Source: Renibacterium salmoninarum ATCC 33209 (lineage in GTDB: Bacteria > Actinomycetota > Actinomycetes > Actinomycetales > Micrococcaceae). Taken from it: 64,000 bases of DNA. The stretch's first letter is position 1. The number at the start of each line of letters is the position of its first letter. The notes beneath the pieces are model-generated. The model was not told where the DNA came from. It did no database searches and worked only from the letters and a program-made list of their open reading frames with translations. The DNA is taken from assembly GCF_000018885.1 (NCBI RefSeq), contig NC_010168.1, positions 2,294,001-2,358,000 on the forward strand, given 5' to 3'. Shown one piece after another: positions 27,613 to 37,663 of the stretch. Made by a program: the position numbers and the translations under genes.

Positions 27613-29127
27613 CTAGCGGGTGCGTTTGCGCTTTTCGCGCACGCGCATCGAAACTTCGATCGGCGTTCCCTCGAAGCCAAAAGTCTCACGCAGACGCCGA
27701 GTAATGAAGCGGCGATAACCTGGATCCAAGAACCCGGTGGTAAACAGCACGAACTTAGGCGGCCGGGACGATGCTTGGGTACCAAACAAGATGCGCGGCT
27801 GCTTACCACCACGAACCGGGTGCGGGTGCGCTGCAACGAGCTCACCCAGGAACGCGTTCAAACGACCGGTTGCAATGCGACGATCCCAGGATTCCAGCGC
27901 GGTGTCCAGCGCCGGTACCAAGCGGTCTTTGTGCCAACCGGTCTTTGCCGAGATATTGACCCGCGGCGCCCACTCAACGTGCGCTAAGTCCTGCTCGATC
28001 TCCCGCTCCAAGTAACGGCGGCGCTCATCGTCCAGCAGATCCCACTTGTTGAATGCCAGCACCAACGCCCGGCCGGATTCAATCGCCAGCTGCAAGATGC
28101 GCACGTCCTGCTCAGAGAGCACCTCATCAACGGCCAACAGCACGACGGCGACCTCGGCCTTTTCCAGAGCCGATTGGGTACGCAGCGAAGCATAGAAATC
28201 GGTACCCTGCGCCATATGCTGACGACGTCGGATACCTGCAGTATCCACGAAACGCCAAGTACGGTCGCCTAATTCGATGAACTCATCGACCGGGTCACGC
28301 GTGGTACCAGCCATCGGATCCACCACGACGCGCTCAGATCCAGCAAGTTTGTTCAAAAGCGACGATTTGCCCACGTTCGGCCGGCCGATCAAGGCAATTC
28401 GACGCGGTCCACCGCGACGGTCAGTCGTCTCCACCTCGGAGAACTCAGGCAGAATTTCCATGATCTTGTCAAGCAAATCGGCAACGCCACGACCATGCTG
28501 CGCGGAAACGGACCACGGTTCGCCCAGGCCCAAGCCCCACAACGCAGCAACGTCAGAATCAGTACGCGGATCATCGGCCTTATTGCCCACCAAGATGATC
28601 GGCTTCTTGGACCGGCGCAGCATCTTCATCATGGACTCGTCCATCGCGGTTGCGCCAACTGTCGCGTCAACAACAAAGAGCACAGCATCGGCCAGCTCAA
28701 TCGCCATTTCAGCTTGCTCAGCAACGCGCTGGTGAATGCCTTTAGCGTCGAATTCCCAACCGCCGGTATCCACCACGGTGAATTCGCGGCCGTTCCATTC
28801 GGCGTTGTACATCACACGATCTCGAGTGACACCGGGAGTATCTTCCACCACGGCCTCGCGACGACCCAGGATGCGGTTGACCAAAGTGGACTTGCCCACG
28901 TTCGGTCGGCCAACAATGGCAAGCACCGGGTTAAGGCCACCTTCGACGTCGTCGAAATCACCGGAGTCCAGGCCTGCCAGCAGTGCGGCATCCTCTTCGT
29001 CCAGCTCGTAGTCCGCCAACCCGGCGCGCAATGACTCGGCCCGCTGATCAGCTTCGCCCTCATCAAGAGCCGCGAGTTTTTCCAGGATCTGGTCGTCGCC
29101 GGTGGGAACGTATTCTTCGTCAGTCAT
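27613..29127 (-). CDS. der: Ribosome-associated GTPase Der (EngA)
   Basis: A 504-residue protein with two tandem GTPase domains, needed for 50S ribosome assembly. The first G1 motif is GRPNVGKST (residue ~73) and the second GRPNVGKSS (~250). G3 motifs are DTGGWE and DTAGIR; G4 motifs NKAD and NKWD. A C-terminal KH-like domain follows and ends in a basic tail (R-E-K-R-K-R-T-R). The acidic ~65-residue N-terminal extension is usual in actinobacteria. ATG 29127 overlaps the end of plsC by 8 bp. Last gene of the operon. Confidence 0.96.
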   Translation of the reverse strand: MTDEEYVPTGDDQILEKLAALDEGEADQRAESLRAGLADYELDEEDAALLAGLDSGDFDDVEGGLNPVLAIVGRPNVGKSTLVNRILGRREAVVEDTPGVTRDRVMYNAEWNGREFTVVDTGGWEFDAKGIHQRVAEQAEMAIELADAVLFVVDATVGATAMDESMMKMLRRSKKPIILVGNKADDPRTDSDVAALWGLGLGEPWSVSAQHGRGVADLLDKIMEILPEFSEVETTDRRGGPRRIALIGRPNVGKSSLLNKLAGSERVVVDPMAGTTRDPVDEFIELGDRTWRFVDTAGIRRRQHMAQGTDFYASLRTQSALEKAEVAVVLLAVDEVLSEQDVRILQLAIESGRALVLAFNKWDLLDDERRRYLEREIEQDLAHVEWAPRVNISAKTGWHKDRLVPALDTALESWDRRIATGRLNAFLGELVAAHPHPVRGGKQPRILFGTQASSRPPKFVLFTTGFLDPGYRRFITRRLRETFGFEGTPIEVSMRVREKRKRTR

Positions 29128-29806
29128 TGTCAACCTTGTCATCTGCAGGCAGCTCTTGCCCGGTCTGTTCGATCGCTTCGCGTATGTTTCGCGCGAGCGC
29201 CGCACGGATCTGCTCCGCCGCCGCATCCATTGAAGCACGCCCGGAAAGGCCGGGCACCCGTTCGATCCGCACTGGATCGCCAAAAGTCACGTACAACTGT
29301 CGGCGCAAGCGCGGGATATTGTCTTTGTGTTCACCGGTCACTCGGGTACCCAGCACCGCAACAGGCACTACTAGCGCGCCCGAGTTCAGCGCCAACCAGG
29401 CCACGCCGCTGTTCATCGACGCGGCATCACCGCTGCCCCGAGTTCCCTCCGGCAAGATACCGATGCAGTCTCCACGCTCCAGCACCGCTTTAGAGGCCTG
29501 TAGCGCTGCTCGATCACCGGCCCGGTCGATCGGAATCTGCCCCGAAGATCGAAGCACCCAACCGAGGAATCCCTTGAACATCGAGTCCCGTACTAGTACG
29601 TGCATATAGCGCGAGCTTGCGCCGACCATCACCGGGCCATCCAAATAGCTCAAGTGATTTGCCGCGAAGATTACCGCACCTTTGCGCGGAATTTTCTCGC
29701 GTCCGTAAACCTTGGTCCGGTACGTCACATGGTCCAAAACCCTGCCCAATGGACGGGACCACCAAGTACCCCAGGCAGCCGGGGTTCGCTTAATGCTCTC
29801 AGTCAT
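29120..29806 (-). CDS. plsC: 1-acyl-sn-glycerol-3-phosphate acyltransferase-like protein
   Basis: A 228-residue membrane-associated acyltransferase for phospholipid synthesis. It has the H-x4-D catalytic motif (A-N-H-L-S-Y-L-D-G) and the substrate motif P-E-G-T-R-G-S. A start at ATG 29806 is preferred, with AGGTGG 9 bp upstream; GTG 29815 is also open. It overlaps cmk before it and der after it, so all are translationally coupled. Confidence 0.88.
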   Translation of the reverse strand: MTESIKRTPAAWGTWWSRPLGRVLDHVTYRTKVYGREKIPRKGAVIFAANHLSYLDGPVMVGASSRYMHVLVRDSMFKGFLGWVLRSSGQIPIDRAGDRAALQASKAVLERGDCIGILPEGTRGSGDAASMNSGVAWLALNSGALVVPVAVLGTRVTGEHKDNIPRLRRQLYVTFGDPVRIERVPGLSGRASMDAAAEQIRAALARNIREAIEQTGQELPADDKVDND

Positions 29807-30533
29807 CCGTTCCACCTACCGAAAAGCTCTCCTGCACTAAGCGCAGTACCGCCGCGACGGTCTGTTCAAAGTTCAGATCTGAGGAATCAATGGTCACAAC
29901 ACCGTCAGCGGCCCGTTGGAAATCCACCACGGTAGCATCTTTCGCGTCCCTCGCCAGTACCTGTTGCACCAGTTCTTCCGCACTCTGCTGCTCACCAGCA
30001 GAAGCTAACTGCGCGCCGCGTCGAGCCAGTCGGACTTCTTCCGATGCCGTCAGCAGTAACCGAATCTCAGCATTTGGCGCCACAACCGTGGTGATGTCGC
30101 GACCTTCAACAACCATTCGGCCGCGTACTGATTCGATTGCAGCGCGTTGTCTGCGGATCAGTTCAGTTCGGGCGCCCAAGTTGATGGCTACCGCCGATAC
30201 TGCGGCCGAAACTTGTGGTTCCCGAATCTCATCGGTAACGTCTAAGGCGCGCTCGAAGTCGAGACCCGCCGCGACCATATCGATGCCCGGATCAAATGAC
30301 TGTTCAAAGTAAAACCGTTTGGCGAGTTCTTCCACCGCGGCCTGGTTTTGCACCGCTACCCGGTTCTCTAGGCAGACCAAGGCAAGGGACCGGTACATTG
30401 CGCCGGTATCTTGATAAGCCAAGCCCAGCCGGTTCGCAATTTCTCGGGCGACTGAAGACTTCCCGGAACCAGACGGCCCATCGATCGCAATAACCAGCGA
30501 CTTGCCAATTCGCAACTGCGAAGAAGCACTCAT
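29799..30533 (-). CDS. cmk: Cytidylate kinase
   Basis: A 244-residue enzyme that phosphorylates CMP and dCMP with ATP. The P-loop is IDGPSGSGKSS (residue ~17); the substrate region Y-Q-D-T-G-A-M-Y-R and lid Arg motif G-R-D-I-T-T-V-V-A-P-N-A are intact. The ATG overlaps the stop of tyrA by 4 bp. The order rluB-(tyrA)-cmk-der is conserved in actinobacteria. Confidence 0.95.
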   Translation of the reverse strand: MSASSQLRIGKSLVIAIDGPSGSGKSSVAREIANRLGLAYQDTGAMYRSLALVCLENRVAVQNQAAVEELAKRFYFEQSFDPGIDMVAAGLDFERALDVTDEIREPQVSAAVSAVAINLGARTELIRRQRAAIESVRGRMVVEGRDITTVVAPNAEIRLLLTASEEVRLARRGAQLASAGEQQSAEELVQQVLARDAKDATVVDFQRAADGVVTIDSSDLNFEQTVAAVLRLVQESFSVGGTDD

Positions 30534-31654
30534 TGCAACACCTTCCAGCCTCGGACCGTCAACTCATCGATCAACATTTCCCGTTTGCCTGGCAGCACTG
30601 AAATCTCCACGATGCCGGCGTTACGACCAGATGAGTGATCCAGGCGTAAATCTTCTAGGTTCACGCCGATCTCGCCGATTTCAGTGAGTAACTGCGCAAT
30701 TTGGCCGGGCTCGTCGTCGACCAGCACGCTTAGCCAGACATAAGGCTGCGCAGGGCCGCCGTGCTTGCCTGGAATCCGAGCTTGGCCAGCGTTGCCAGCA
30801 CTGATCACTTTGGCCATCGCTAGACTGGCGCCCGGGGCGCTAGGTGCAGCCAATGTGCCAATGAGCTTAATTAAATCCTCGTGCAGATTGTGCAGGATTG
30901 CCACAATCGGCTCGGCATTGGCGGCCATAATCGGCACCCACATGCCAGCATCCGAGGCCGCGATTCTGGTGACGTCACGCAAGCCATTTCCGGCGAGCGA
31001 CAACGCGTGCGGCTCCGCTTCCTGTAAACGCGCCGCAACCAGCGAGGACATCATTTGCGGAAAGTGCGAAACCAAAGCCACCGCGGCGTCGTGCTCGTCC
31101 GGGCTGAAGCTGCTGAGTACCGCTCCCAGATCCAAACCAAGGTTTTGCGCGGTCTGCACGGCAACTGGGCTGCCGCCCTCAGGCGCACAAACCACCCAGG
31201 GCATGGCATTGAAGAGCTCACCGCGCGCAGAAACCGCACCAGCTCGCTCGCGGCCAGCCATCGGATGCGTTCCAACGTAGCGGCTCAAGTCCAAGGGAGT
31301 CTTTACCGAAATCGCTTCCAGCTCGCGCAGGATCGCGCCTTTGACGCTAGAGACGTCAACGACGACGGCGGCTGGGAACCGCTCCAGCGCGTCCGCCACC
31401 ACCCGGGCACAGACGTCCGGCGGCGCGGCAACAACTACTAGCTCCGGCCACGTTGTTGGTGCGTCCTTAAGCGGCGTACCCGCACCGATATCCACCGCGA
31501 CCGAAAGCGCGGACGGCGAAGGATCGTCAAGCAGCACGGAAATACCGCGATGGCTCAGACCAAGACCGATGCTGGTGCCCAGTAGGCCCGTGCCGAAAAC
31601 GACCACGGGGCCCTTGAGGTAGGTATCGCGGAGATTTGTGATGTGTTCAGCCAT
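30530..31654 (-). CDS. tyrA: Prephenate dehydrogenase
   Basis: A 374-residue enzyme of tyrosine synthesis. N-terminal NAD fold (VVFGTGLLGTSIGLGL), active-site region Y-V-G-T-H-P-M-A-G-R-E-R-A-G with the substrate-binding His, a helical dimerisation domain, and a C-terminal ACT domain (~residues 300-374, L-S-V-L-V-D-D-E-P-G-Q-I-A) that usually gives feedback control by tyrosine. Coupled to cmk by an ATGA overlap. Confidence 0.93.
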   Translation of the reverse strand: MAEHITNLRDTYLKGPVVVFGTGLLGTSIGLGLSHRGISVLLDDPSPSALSVAVDIGAGTPLKDAPTTWPELVVVAAPPDVCARVVADALERFPAAVVVDVSSVKGAILRELEAISVKTPLDLSRYVGTHPMAGRERAGAVSARGELFNAMPWVVCAPEGGSPVAVQTAQNLGLDLGAVLSSFSPDEHDAAVALVSHFPQMMSSLVAARLQEAEPHALSLAGNGLRDVTRIAASDAGMWVPIMAANAEPIVAILHNLHEDLIKLIGTLAAPSAPGASLAMAKVISAGNAGQARIPGKHGGPAQPYVWLSVLVDDEPGQIAQLLTEIGEIGVNLEDLRLDHSSGRNAGIVEISVLPGKREMLIDELTVRGWKVLQ

Positions 31655-31677
31655 TTCGGCTCACACTCCGTTCTGGA

Positions 31678-32715
31678 TCAGAGTCCAACGGAAGCGAGCA
31701 AATGACCCACTTCCTGTTGGCCAAGCGCGCGGATGCTGCCTTGTTTCTGATCTCCCAAGCGGATGGGGCCAACTTGCAATCTAACCAAGCGCTCTACCGG
31801 GTAGCCCACCGCATCAAACAAGCGACGCACAATGCGATTCTTGCCGGAGTGCAGTACTACCTCGACCAGCACGTGGCCCGGGGTGGAGTCAACGAGTTTG
31901 AACGCGTCAATTTTGGTGACCCCGTCTTCAAGTTCGATGCCTTTTCGCATCTGGTTACTGACGCCAGTTTCCATCGGGCCCTTGGTCTGTACCAAGTAGG
32001 TCTTAGGCACTTCGTAGCTCGGGTGCGTCAATCGGTTGGCCAATTCGCCGTCGTTAGTCAGCAGAAGTAAGCCTTCAGTTGCCTGATCGAGCCGGCCCAC
32101 ATGGAACAGCCGCTCGTGGGCGTACTTGTTCTTCAAGAAATCGCTGATGTTTCGGCGACCCTCCGGGTCATCCATCGTGGAGACCACACCGCGCGGCTTG
32201 TTGAAAACGAGGTAGATCATGTTTTCTTTGAGCTGCAGTCGAATGCCATCGACTGAAATCACTGCAGTCTCAACATTGACGCGTAATCCGAGCTCGGTGA
32301 CGATGCTGCCGTCAACTTCAACTCGGCCATCTTCGATCATCTCTTCGCAGACTCGACGCGAAGCAACTCCAGCAGCGGCCATCACTTTTTGCAAGCGGAC
32401 GCCCTCGGGATCGTGCATATCTTGGCCGGCATTCGGACGGCTGCGCGTGGGCGGATTCTTTACCGGGCCAAGGTTCTGGCCAAAGCGTTCCTTGCCGAAA
32501 GGACGCGACTTCGGCGCGAATTTTTTCGCGGCACCTGATTTGCCAGCGTCAGCTTTACCAACCGGTTTGCCGGCTGCACTGGCACGCTTTGCCGAACGCT
32601 CACCGAATGACTTGCTACCGGAGGTGGCAGACTTGCCACCAGATTGTGGACGCCTAGGACGTCCTCCATCGTTGCCACCTCGGCCTTGGGCACCTGAACG
32701 GGGGGTCGGGGTCAT
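31678..32715 (-). CDS. Ribosomal large-subunit pseudouridine synthase (RluB-like)
   Basis: A 345-residue RsuA/RluB-family enzyme. The N-terminal ~100 residues are a basic, Gly/Ser/Lys-rich low-complexity extension typical of actinobacterial members. An S4 RNA-binding domain follows (LQKVMAAAGVASRRVCEEMI), then the catalytic domain with Asp in G-R-L-D-Q-A-T-E-G-L. It would modify 23S rRNA. It lies in the ScpB-Cmk interval, as in Mycobacterium. Confidence 0.92.
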   Translation of the reverse strand: MTPTPRSGAQGRGGNDGGRPRRPQSGGKSATSGSKSFGERSAKRASAAGKPVGKADAGKSGAAKKFAPKSRPFGKERFGQNLGPVKNPPTRSRPNAGQDMHDPEGVRLQKVMAAAGVASRRVCEEMIEDGRVEVDGSIVTELGLRVNVETAVISVDGIRLQLKENMIYLVFNKPRGVVSTMDDPEGRRNISDFLKNKYAHERLFHVGRLDQATEGLLLLTNDGELANRLTHPSYEVPKTYLVQTKGPMETGVSNQMRKGIELEDGVTKIDAFKLVDSTPGHVLVEVVLHSGKNRIVRRLFDAVGYPVERLVRLQVGPIRLGDQKQGSIRALGQQEVGHLLASVGL

Positions 32716-32764
32716 CCTACGTCCTTAATCTCGCAACTTCTCAGCTGTGGTTTTCCGGCTTCGC

Positions 32765-33451
32765 TTATTCGGCAGTCCGGGTTACTTCATCAAAATCTTC
32801 TAGGTTTTCTACTCCTGGCAAATGCGGTGCAATCTTGGGAAGCTCATCGACGCTGCCCAAGCCCAACCGCTCCAGGAAATAGCTGGTGGTTCCATACAGA
32901 ATCGCCCCGGTTTCCGGGTCGGTTTCCAGCTCAGTTATCAATCCACGTTGGGTCAATGTCCGCACTACTGAGTCCACATTGACGCCTCGGATCGCGGAGA
33001 TCCTGGCCCTAGATACCGGCTGCCGGTAAGCAATTACCGCCAGCGTTTCCAACGCTGCTTGCGTTAGTCGCGCCGTCTGACCTTCGAGCACAAACCGCTG
33101 TACCAAGGGTGCAAAATCGCTACGCGAATAGAACCGCCAGCCACCGGCAATGCTTCGTAACTCAAAGCCACGCGGTTGCAGATCTTCGTCAAAATCTGCA
33201 TCAGAACCGCTACCAGTATACCCGTCGTACTCGCGTTGCAGCGCCACGAGCGCTTCAGTCACCTCGATAACGGGCCGCCCGACGGTGCTGGCGAGGTTCA
33301 GTTCACTGATCGGCTCATCCACCACCATCAGTATTGCTTCAAGGGCCGCAGGTAAGCCACCGGGCACCGAGCCGACGTCGAAAGTCTCCGGTTCTGGTTG
33401 GCTCAGGGCCGGTTGACTTGCCTCTGGCTGGCTGGCTGAATCTTCACTCAT
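32765..33451 (-). CDS. scpB: Segregation and condensation protein B
   Basis: A 228-residue kleisin partner with two winged-helix domains, which binds the ScpA C-terminus in the Smc condensin complex. Typical segments: A-L-E-A-I-L-M-V-V-D-E-P-I, then L-E-T-L-A-V-I-A-Y-R-Q-P-V-S-R-A-R-I-S-A-I-R-G-V-N. Start ATG 33451 overlaps the scpA stop by 8 bp. Acidic C-terminus. Confidence 0.94.
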   Translation of the reverse strand: MSEDSASQPEASQPALSQPEPETFDVGSVPGGLPAALEAILMVVDEPISELNLASTVGRPVIEVTEALVALQREYDGYTGSGSDADFDEDLQPRGFELRSIAGGWRFYSRSDFAPLVQRFVLEGQTARLTQAALETLAVIAYRQPVSRARISAIRGVNVDSVVRTLTQRGLITELETDPETGAILYGTTSYFLERLGLGSVDELPKIAPHLPGVENLEDFDEVTRTAE

Positions 33452-34343
33452 CGGCACCATCCTCGTCATACTCTTCAGTCATACTCTCCGCGCTCCAATC
33501 TTCCTGCGCTCCGGTCCAACGCACGGTGAGATCGCCCAACGGACTCGCTTGTTCAAAGGCAATAACCGCGTCCCGGAACATCTCCAATAATGCGAGGAAT
33601 CGCGCAACAACCACCAAAGTTGTCTCGGCGTCTTGTACCAAAGTCCGAAAAGATAGCGCCTTGCCTGCTTTGAGTCTGCCGCCAATAATTTCGGCCTGTT
33701 CTTTGACGCTAACCGCTGGTGCGTGCAAATGGGCTAAGCCAACCTCGGTGGGCAACGGTTCGCGGGGCATAAGGGCTTTTGCCGCCAAGGTGGCAAATTG
33801 CTCTGGCGTGTACTTCCAAATTAGCTCAGGCAGTAGCGCGGCAAAAGGGGCCTCAAGGCTAACCTGGCGGGGAGAACATTGGCCTTCCTGCTCAAAGGTT
33901 CGCCCGAATAAGGTAGCCACCTGCTTCAATGCTTTGTATTGCAATAAGCGAGCAAACAGCAGATCTCGAGCCTCTAGCAGCGCAATATCTTCCTCATCCT
34001 CAACCTCGCCCTGTGGCAAAAGTCGGGCGGCTTTGAGGTCAAGAAGCGTCGCGGCAATGACGAGGAATTCACTCGCCTCATCGAGGGCGCCGATGGTCAG
34101 TCCAGCACCGGTCTCACCATCCGCCCGCTGCATTGCGCGGATGTAGGAGATGAATTCATCGGTAACGGTAGCCAGTGCCACTTCGGTGATATCCAGTTCA
34201 TGCTTACCAATCAAGCCAAGCAGCAAATCAAAGGGGCCGGTGAAGTTATTCAGCCGGACTTCGAACCGAGTCTTGCTGACTGGCTCGGTAACCGGATCTG
34301 ACAGCTCTAGGTCCCCGCGCTTTTGGTCAGGGAGCACCGCCAC
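33444..34343 (-). CDS. scpA: Segregation and condensation protein A
   Basis: A ~299-residue kleisin. N-terminal Smc-binding part reads F-E-V-R-L-N-N-F-T-G-P-F-D-L-L-L-G-L-I and the family motif D-I-T-E-V-A-L-A-T-V-T-D-E-F follows. The C-terminal winged helix binds the Smc head. The start is uncertain: GTG 34343 or 34337, both inside the end of the parA gene; upstream residues look non-coding. Operon parA-scpA-scpB matches Rv1708-Rv1710 of M. tuberculosis. Confidence 0.92.
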   Translation of the reverse strand: MAVLPDQKRGDLELSDPVTEPVSKTRFEVRLNNFTGPFDLLLGLIGKHELDITEVALATVTDEFISYIRAMQRADGETGAGLTIGALDEASEFLVIAATLLDLKAARLLPQGEVEDEEDIALLEARDLLFARLLQYKALKQVATLFGRTFEQEGQCSPRQVSLEAPFAALLPELIWKYTPEQFATLAAKALMPREPLPTEVGLAHLHAPAVSVKEQAEIIGGRLKAGKALSFRTLVQDAETTLVVVARFLALLEMFRDAVIAFEQASPLGDLTVRWTGAQEDWSAESMTEEYDEDGADE

Positions 34344-35205
34344 GGGCCACCAGCTCTTTGGCCAGGCGGCGATATGCCTCCGCACCCTGGTGGTTTCCGG
34401 CATAGGTAGTAATCGGCTCCGCAGCAACCGTGGCGTCAGCAAACTTGATGGTCCGCTTGATCACTGTTTCGAAGACTTTGTCACCAAAGGCCTCAACCAA
34501 TCGAGAAATCACTTCGCGGCTGTGTAAGGTCCGCGCGTCATACATCGTGGCCAGCACGCCGTCGATCTGCAACCTCGGGTTGATCCGGTCCTGCACCTTT
34601 TCGATCGTCTCAACCAGCAACGCCACGGCGCGCAGCGCAAAGAATTCGCAGATCGACGGAATGATCACGCCGTGTGCAGCAGTAAGCGCGTTAACCGTGA
34701 GCAAACCCAGCGAAGGCTGGCAATCGATCAGAATAACGTCGTATTCGTCTTCAACTTTGCGCAGTGCGCGGTCCAGTACTTGCTCACGGGCCACTTCGTT
34801 AACCAACTGAACTTCAGCGGCGGAAAGATCAATATTGGCCGGTAGCAAATCCAAGTTTTCGGTTTCCGTGCGCTGGATGGCATCTTTGACATCAACTTTG
34901 CGATCCATCAGCACGTTATACACAGTGAGATCCAGCTCATGCGGATTGGTGCCAAGACCCGCTGAGAGGGCGCCCTGCGGATCAAAGTCGACCAACAGCA
35001 CTCGCCGCCCTAGCTCTGCCAGTGCCGCACCAAGGTTAATCGTCGAGGTGGTCTTACCCACGCCGCCCTTTTGGTTGACCATCGCGATAACGCGGGCCGG
35101 ACCATGCGAGGTCAGCACGGGAGGTTCAGGGAATTCTGTCATCGGCCGGCCTGTGGGGCCCAACACGGCTTCCAGATCCGTTCCGTCCAACGTTTCGCTG
35201 CTCAC
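34327..35205 (-). CDS. ParA/Soj-like ATPase linked to condensin genes
   Basis: A 292-residue Walker-type ATPase with deviant Walker A K-G-G-V-G-K-T-T (residues ~46-53), switch D-F-D-P-Q-G and Walker B V-I-L-I-D-C-Q-P-S-L. The first 35 residues are a variable extension; ATG 35142 is an alternative start. This is the paralogue found with scpAB in actinobacteria, rather than the parAB pair near the origin. It heads the conserved operon and probably aids chromosome partition. Confidence 0.93.
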   Translation of the reverse strand: MSSETLDGTDLEAVLGPTGRPMTEFPEPPVLTSHGPARVIAMVNQKGGVGKTTSTINLGAALAELGRRVLLVDFDPQGALSAGLGTNPHELDLTVYNVLMDRKVDVKDAIQRTETENLDLLPANIDLSAAEVQLVNEVAREQVLDRALRKVEDEYDVILIDCQPSLGLLTVNALTAAHGVIIPSICEFFALRAVALLVETIEKVQDRINPRLQIDGVLATMYDARTLHSREVISRLVEAFGDKVFETVIKRTIKFADATVAAEPITTYAGNHQGAEAYRRLAKELVARGGAP

Positions 35206-35325
35206 CTGTTCACGCTTTCTTCGTTGTTGCTGGTTCTTAGTGCAACGTTACCGCTCCGGAATGTGCAGACAAGGCAATTACCACAGAAGCAATTTCGAGC
35301 CTTTACCCTCCAGCTGAACTAGAAG

Positions 35326-35369
35326 GTTGGGCAGTGAGATCGGCCTACAGACTGATCCCACCGCCCAAC
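35326..35369 (-). terminator. Hairpin after the SLT-like gene
   Basis: Arms GTTGGGCAGTGAGATC and GATCCCACCGCCCAAC pair over 16 bp with two wobble positions and a 12-nt loop, 25 bp beyond the stop at 35394. Confidence 0.6.
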
Positions 35370-35393
35370 GGCGTGTACTTGGAAACTCGAACG

Positions 35394-35939
35394 CTACTTC
35401 TTCGCCTCAGCAATGATGCTTTGTGCTTTGGACTTAGCCGCGTCGTAGCGGTCTGGGTAGGCAGAGCGTTGTACCTTCTGTGCCAGCTCGCCAGCAGCGA
35501 CGCTTGAGCCAAGCTTCTTGTCCTGGGCGATTGCCTGGTCAAGGAACTTATTCGTCGCATATTTCACGTTAGTCACTTGAGCTTTGGTTCCCCAGCCCTG
35601 CGACGGACGCTGCTGGAAGACGCCAAGCGAATCCGAATCACCGCAGTTGAGATTGTTGACGTGCGATTCAACCCAAGCAGTTTCAAAGGTTGCCAAAAGT
35701 ACCCGAGCGGAAACTTTGCGCTCTTGAGTGATTTTGTAGATTTCCTTGGCTACGCTGAGGTTTTCCTTCGAGGGAACTGCACAGCTGGCGGCGAGCGAAG
35801 CATTGGCTGCATCGCCCATGCTCGTCGCTACCGGAGCAGCCGAAGCCGCCGCTGCACTGCCAGCCAAAAGCCCAAGGGCCAAAACCGCGGCCGCTGCAGG
35901 CTTGACGAAAGCAGCCTTCATTGTTGATGCAGAAGTCAC
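35394..35939 (-). CDS. Secreted lysozyme/transglycosylase-like protein
   Basis: A 181-residue exported protein. The signal peptide ends A-S-A-A near residue 36. The mature part has the soluble-lytic-transglycosylase-like pattern L-L-A-T-F-E-T-A-W-V-E-S, then D-S-D-S-L-G-V-F-Q-Q-R-P-S-Q-G-W-G-T, common in actinobacterial wall proteins; the Glu in F-E-T is a candidate catalytic residue. Two cysteines may pair. I prefer GTG 35939 as the start because AAAGGA is 7 bp upstream; ATG 35921 has no such site. Confidence 0.75.
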   Translation of the reverse strand: MTSASTMKAAFVKPAAAAVLALGLLAGSAAAASAAPVATSMGDAANASLAASCAVPSKENLSVAKEIYKITQERKVSARVLLATFETAWVESHVNNLNCGDSDSLGVFQQRPSQGWGTKAQVTNVKYATNKFLDQAIAQDKKLGSSVAAGELAQKVQRSAYPDRYDAAKSKAQSIIAEAKK

Positions 35940-36060
35940 GAGAATTTCCTTTTCTCCGAAACAGTTCGCGTCCACTGATTGGGCCGCTGGAGCGCAAAGG
36001 CGATTGCCTATCGCGATAAGTCCGAGATCACCTTAGAGACTGTTAATCAGCAAAAAACCG

Positions 36061-36110
36061 AATTCCCAGTGAACTGCCAGTTTCATTTAGCTGGCAATTC
36101 ACCGGGAATC
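36061..36110 (-). terminator. Terminator of dctA
   Basis: 18-bp arms (36063-36080 and 36091-36108) with two wobble pairs are followed on the minus strand by GGTTTTTTGC. It lies about 30 bp beyond the dctA stop. Confidence 0.8.
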
Positions 36111-36138
36111 GGCGGAAAAACTCTCTTTCAGGGCAGGT

Positions 36139-37506
36139 TCAGCTACGCACTAATGCCTCTGTAGGCTCAACTGCGGTATGCGAATCAGCATCCAAAACGG
36201 ACTCATCGAAGGGTTCAGTTCCGGCCAGTACACGATCCACTTTCGCCCGATCGATCCATTTTACCCAGGTAACCATCAGCACCGTGGCCACGGCATTGCC
36301 GGTGAAGTTAGTCAGGGCGCGCGCCTCAGACATGAACCGATCGATGCCAACAATAACGCCGACGCCGTTGAGCAGCTCCGGTCGGTGAGCTTGCAAGCCG
36401 GCGGCCAAGGTCGCCAGCCCCGCACCGGCAACGCCGGCGGCACCTTTGGAAACAATGATCATGAAGACCAGCAACGAAATCTGCTCACCCAAGCCCATGT
36501 GCACACCGATCGCATTCGCCACGAAAAGCGAAGACATCGTGAGGTAAATCGCGGTTCCATCTAGGTTGAAGGAGTAACCGGTGGGAACCGTCACGCCAAC
36601 AACCGGTCGAGAAACACCTAGATGCTCCATCTTGGCAATCAACCTGGGCAAAGCCGCCTCTGACGATGAGGTGGAGAAGATCAACAAGTACTCGCGGCCC
36701 AGGTACTTCATGAGCTTGAAAATAGTGACCCGGGTCACTAGGTATAGCACCGAGCCCAGCACCAACACGATGAAAGCAATGCAGGTGGCGTAGAAACCGA
36801 GCATCAAAAATAACATCGATTTAACTGCTTCAAAGCCAGTAGCGCCAACAACTGCAGCAATTGCCCCGAAAGCACCAATCGGCGCCACCCACATCACCAT
36901 CATCAGGATGCGGAACACCAAGCCTTGCGCCGCCTTGACAACGCGCAGAATCGGCTCGCCAGACTTACCCATCCGCTGGACCGCGAAGCCAATCAGAATC
37001 GCGATAGATAGCGTCGGCAGCACTGGAATTCCCAGCGGAATAATATCGATCACAAAGTCGAATAGCGCATTGCCGGTGCCGCCGCTGGCTGCTGGTTTAT
37101 AAGCCTGAAGTTTGAGTCCCTCGCCCGGGTGGAGGTAGTTGCCAACCACCAGGCCGATTGCCAACGCGAAGGTAGACATCACCAAGAAATAGACTAGGGC
37201 CAAGCCGCCAACTTTTCCGATCGTGGCGGCTTTCGCAATGGAGCCGATGCCGGTCACGATGGTGCAGAAGATGACGGGCGCGATGAGCATCTTGATGAGG
37301 TCAACGAAGATATCGCCCAACGGCTTCAGCGCGGTGGCGAAGTTTTTAGTCTCTTGGCCCGGCGTCGCCGTCGTCTGGGCTATCAAGCCAACAATAACGC
37401 CGAGAACTACCGCGGCAATTACCGCCATATAGAGCCATTGCGTCTTGTCTATCCGTTTCGTGCGCTTAGTCCCCTGCGCTGCAGTCTCTCCACGTTGAGA
37501 GCTCAT
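36139..37506 (-). CDS. dctA: C4-dicarboxylate:cation symporter DctA
   Basis: A 455-residue transporter of the DAACS (glutamate/dicarboxylate) family that imports succinate, fumarate and malate. About eight membrane helices; the family signatures F-S-T-S-S-S-E-A-A-L-P (HP1), T-G-Y-S-F-N-L-D-G-T-A-I-Y and the G-I-D-R-F-M-S-E-A-R-A-L-T-N-F-T-G-N helix are intact. ATG 37506 is preferred, as GGAGG is 8 bp upstream. It is divergent from a broken sensor kinase gene of the CitA/DcuS type that once probably controlled it. Confidence 0.93.
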   Translation of the reverse strand: MSSQRGETAAQGTKRTKRIDKTQWLYMAVIAAVVLGVIVGLIAQTTATPGQETKNFATALKPLGDIFVDLIKMLIAPVIFCTIVTGIGSIAKAATIGKVGGLALVYFLVMSTFALAIGLVVGNYLHPGEGLKLQAYKPAASGGTGNALFDFVIDIIPLGIPVLPTLSIAILIGFAVQRMGKSGEPILRVVKAAQGLVFRILMMVMWVAPIGAFGAIAAVVGATGFEAVKSMLFLMLGFYATCIAFIVLVLGSVLYLVTRVTIFKLMKYLGREYLLIFSTSSSEAALPRLIAKMEHLGVSRPVVGVTVPTGYSFNLDGTAIYLTMSSLFVANAIGVHMGLGEQISLLVFMIIVSKGAAGVAGAGLATLAAGLQAHRPELLNGVGVIVGIDRFMSEARALTNFTGNAVATVLMVTWVKWIDRAKVDRVLAGTEPFDESVLDADSHTAVEPTEALVRS

Positions 37507-37663
37507 TTTCATCCTCCGACATCCTTGGACGGCGACCGCCCGCCAGTCATTGCAAGACTAAGACTGCCTAGGATTGTGACTGAGGTCACTGTTGCGGTCA
37601 TATTGTTCATAGAGACAACCCGTCGCAACCAGAAAATTTCCGGTAGCAGAAAGCGAGACTAGC

